Part shown: positions 27,301 through 29,665 of the stretch, piece after piece | Layout: each line of letters opens with the position of its first letter | How positions within the stretch are numbered: the first letter of the stretch is position 1 | Assembly: GCF_001039355.2 (NCBI RefSeq) | Contig: NW_019773554.1 | Coordinates: forward strand, 30,169-59,833 | DNA length: 29,665 nt | Direction: 5' to 3' | From: Lingula anatina | Taxonomy: Eukaryota > Brachiopoda > Lingulata > Lingulida > Lingulidae | The notes under the pieces: generated by a model | Told to the model about the DNA's origin: nothing | Database searches by the model: none | Seen by the model: the letters and a program-made list of their open reading frames with translations, nothing else | Made by a program: the position numbers and the translations under genes

Positions 27301-28510
27301 AGTGGCGCATACTTATTTTAAATAGTTGTGCATGTCCAGATAATCAAATATCCACGTTATTCATGATATACGCTACTCAAATCAGAACTTCTACAAAAAC
27401 TACAGCAATTTGCCAATAGCGCCCCTCTTGGAACCTTCAAGTTTCATCCATTGGCCGCCTCTGTCGGTGTACAGTTAAAACCAAGAACCTTGTGTCAACT
27501 TACCAATAATTAAGTGGTATAGTGTATGAGACTGATATGTGACCGGATAGTTAAGTCACAGGTTGGATCGGTCTGTAGGACTATGGTTAAAAAATAATCA
27601 TAATTGAAATACACTTGGAATCCATAGGTCGGCATAAAGTAATGTTCTAGTACATGTAGCTGTTGTACCTGACACGAAAGCTCATCAATTCTGCATGAAA
27701 TATTTGCTCAACAAAACAGTTCATTAATCAGCTTAGCCCTTTTTTTAAAGCCTTTTTCATGATATGTCAAACACGAAGATAAAGTTTCAGTCTCATGCAA
27801 TTTACATGAAATCTCCACCAAAGATTTGCCATGTGTCAAAGTCCACAGAATTTTGTTGTAAATTCCTCAAAGGGTGAGTATATGAACAAATGCCATTTTC
27901 ACCCCAAAAAGGAAACAAAATGACTTTTTTCTCTATATTCAGACAGACAATGGCCTGACACCACACAAGCACTAAACATAGTTTCTTATCTATCAGCAGG
28001 GACTGAAAGACCAAATGGCATTTAAGCATCAGTAGTTGGTAAAATGATATCGCTATCTAATTACCCTAGCAATTTCCATGGCTGATGCACAATAAGACAT
28101 CGAGCTGAAATCTCTGTCTGCACAACTGGTTAGAACTCTGACACTACACCTGGGTCTCAATGGACATACACGGACATGGACGGATATCATTCAACAAATC
28201 CCCATTTCTAGTTCTAACATTCAGATTTGTATCACAGACAATGAATGATACCAAGCACTGAATTTTTTATAGAGCATTTGGCAGCATTTAGCCTAATGGA
28301 ATTGAGGCAATCTCACAGAATTGCCCTGATAGCAGATGGGTAGATAGGATAGGGTTACAAGCATAAAGATATTAATCGTTTGTAAATAGCTTCTATGAAA
28401 TTAGATGTGGATCTTTCAAAACGGCATTGCCTGGTATAATTGAAGAAAAAATCATTTATTTTTTGCATCATCTTTAACTGAACATAACAAAGAAATATCT
28501 TCTCAATCTT
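24328..28510. other. Long AT-rich region without a recognised gene
   Basis: Scanned on both strands for SELENOS upstream exons and other coding sequence; none was found. It contains direct repeats of CAAATTTACCATT (about 25866 and 25938), a PBX/MEIS-type palindrome (25283-25298), a CTCF-like motif (25730-25745) and A-rich purine tracts (about 26470-26500, 26980-27003). It may contain introns or the 5' non-coding exon of the downstream precursor gene. Confidence 0.5.
25283..25298. promoter_or_regulatory. PBX/MEIS-type site in a perfect palindrome
   Basis: TGTCAATGATTGACA is a perfect 15-nt palindrome that includes TGATTGACAG, the consensus for PBX-MEIS heterodimers. An inverted CCAAT (ATTGG) lies about 20 bp upstream. 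Candidate only. Confidence 0.3.
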
Positions 28511-28554
28511 AAAATAAATAATAAAATAAATAAATAAATAAATAAATAAATAAA
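28511..28554. repeat. (TAAA)n microsatellite
   Basis: AAAT/TAAA units shortly upstream of the precursor gene exon. Confidence 0.95.
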
Positions 28555-28685
28555 GCAACAAATATTTTTTTAATATTTTGAAGATGTATATACATTGAAA
28601 AAATATAAATATTTAAGTCTTCTTATATCACTGCATTTCCAAACTTCGCCTTAATACTAAAAGCAACATTGTGCCTTTTTTTCAG

Positions 28686-29236
28686 AGATGAAGTGGGTTT
28701 TGATACTGTCAATTCTCTCTCTTGCTGTCAACCTATCCATGTCAGCATCGTTTTACTTTGGGGACATGCAAGATCAACCACAAGTATATCCAGATGGAGA
28801 GCTTCCGAGCCAGAACAAAGGATTTGCAACCTTCTTTCAACAGCTTCAGAATAAACTGAATACAATGGCCAACCCCAGAACCACAGGAAGCAACGATGAG
28901 GAACTCGACAGATTTGGCTTTTCTTTAATGCCACGCCTTGGAGAAAAGGGAGAGAGTACGATTACAAAGGTGGAAGCCCCATCTGGTGTGCAGACCCCCC
29001 TCAGTCCTGCATACAAGTATTGGAGAGCACTAGTCAACATGGGATCTCTACTCACACATCTCAAAGCATGGGACAACACGCGCGAAAAAAAGCCAATCTC
29101 TCCAACAAAAAGGAACTGGATACCCAAGTTGCCAAAACGTTACACGCACTGCTCGCCATCTTTAGGGTGTATCAATGTAGGAGTCAGTCTGACCAGCCCC
29201 GAGCAAAGCGCAGGAGCTAAAATACGCTATGGATAA
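28686..29236 (+). CDS. Secreted peptide-hormone-like precursor (182 aa, coding 28688-29236)
   Basis: The exon begins after a strong acceptor (CCTTTTTTTCAG) 2 nt before the ATG, so at least one upstream 5'UTR exon is expected. Residues 1-20 are a typical signal peptide (MKWVLILSILSLAVNLSMSA). The middle is unremarkable and soluble. Lys-Arg pairs at 141-142 and 150-151 would release a C-terminal peptide of 31 residues starting YTHCSPSLGCINVG and ending KIRYG. It has the only two cysteines in the precursor (155, 161), forming a C-x5-C ring, and a terminal Gly that could give a Tyr-amide. The layout (ring near the N-terminus, amidated end, about 30 aa) resembles calcitonin-type peptides, and C-x5-C also occurs in CCAP, but the sequence matches neither convincingly. 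I do not recognise the family. Confidence 0.75.
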
Positions 29237-29400
29237 CTATTTATCTTTTACAGTACATATTACATGTCTATTAATTGCTACTATCTGAGTATCAAACTAT
29301 CACAATAGACTGACATTGACAGAACTATTGGTAAACTTGAACAATCTGTATTGCAAAATGGCACTGTATAGACTGAAATGTTGACAATAAACATTTTCTA
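29237..29400 (+). other. 3' UTR of the precursor gene with poly(A) signal
   Basis: AATAAA at 29386-29391, about 150 bp after the stop, is a likely poly(A) signal. A second lies at 29477-29482. Confidence 0.65.
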
Positions 29401-29484
29401 ACTGTTAACGTAAATTACTTTGTGCAAATGCATTTAATTGCCCTATTGTCAATCTTTGCACAATCTGTTTAAAAAAAATAAAGC

Positions 29485-29665
29485 TATGAACTTGCATAAC
29501 TTATTGCAAATGCATTTAGTTTAAAAATAACTCTTACTTGCTAATACCTTTAAGTTATAAAAACACTATCATGGCAATAGACAAAACAGTGTCCAAAACA
29601 TTGTAATATGAACTTGCATAACTTATTGCAAATGCATTTAGTTAAAAAATAACTGTTACTTGCTA
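29485..29665. repeat. Tandem repeat, period 122 bp, cut by the window end
   Basis: A 59-bp block starting TATGAACTTGCATAAC at 29485-29543 recurs at 29607-29665 with about two differences. A partial relative (GCAAATGCATTTA) occurs at about 29424. The array probably continues beyond the window. Confidence 0.85.

Overview
This is nuclear DNA from an animal. It has spliced genes with GT-AG introns, a eukaryotic tRNA gene without an encoded CCA, an NF-kappaB pathway regulator, a selenoprotein gene and many degenerate DNA transposons. The low GC content, the many short inverted-repeat elements (MITEs), a Tc1-like transposase fragment and a BCL3-like gene suggest a marine invertebrate, either a lophotrochozoan or an invertebrate deuterostome. 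I cannot fix the species from sequence alone.

Layout, left to right. A tRNA-Ala(TGC) gene lies at 1151-1222. At 2451-2553 three kappaB-type sites and an inverted CCAAT box precede a five-exon plus-strand gene (coding 2789-11700, 1411 aa as modelled). Its ankyrin repeats closely resemble nuclear atypical IkappaB proteins of the BCL3 type. The splice phases agree and the summed coding length is divisible by three. Only three of the six or seven ankyrin repeats expected in this family are present. The repeat array stops exactly at an intron that carries a poly-G run ending in an N, so an exon may be missing from the assembly. The last exon alone encodes 993 residues of low-complexity protein with a nuclear localisation signal and sumoylation-type motifs.

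From about 12.8 to 19.2 kb the window is repeat territory: microsatellites, a possible TTAA-flanked element, two elements with hAT-like ends and G-rich termini, an inverted pair of fragments around a Tc1-like transposase remnant, a tandem array with units of about 290-350 bp interrupted by two inserted elements, and long foldback elements.

On the minus strand, 22100 down to 21304 holds the last two coding exons of SELENOS (selenoprotein S/VIMP). The final exon reads through an in-frame UGA, the predicted selenocysteine codon, to a Gly and a UAA. About 1.3 kb downstream in the presumed 3' UTR (19945-20025) lies a hairpin with the features of a form-2 SECIS element. I did not find the upstream SELENOS exons in this window.

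From 22.4 to 28.5 kb there are more MITEs and otherwise unrecognised AT-rich DNA. At 28688-29236 (plus) a single coding exon encodes a 182-aa secreted precursor with a signal peptide, two Lys-Arg sites, a two-cysteine ring near the C-terminus and a terminal Gly. It looks like an unfamiliar neuropeptide or peptide-hormone precursor. The window ends inside a tandem repeat with a 122-bp period.

Regulatory reading: kappaB sites directly upstream of an IkappaB-family gene suggest NF-kappaB feedback control. SELENOS is an ER-membrane stress protein that is itself linked to NF-kappaB and inflammation in vertebrates. Whether the two genes are functionally connected here cannot be seen from the sequence.
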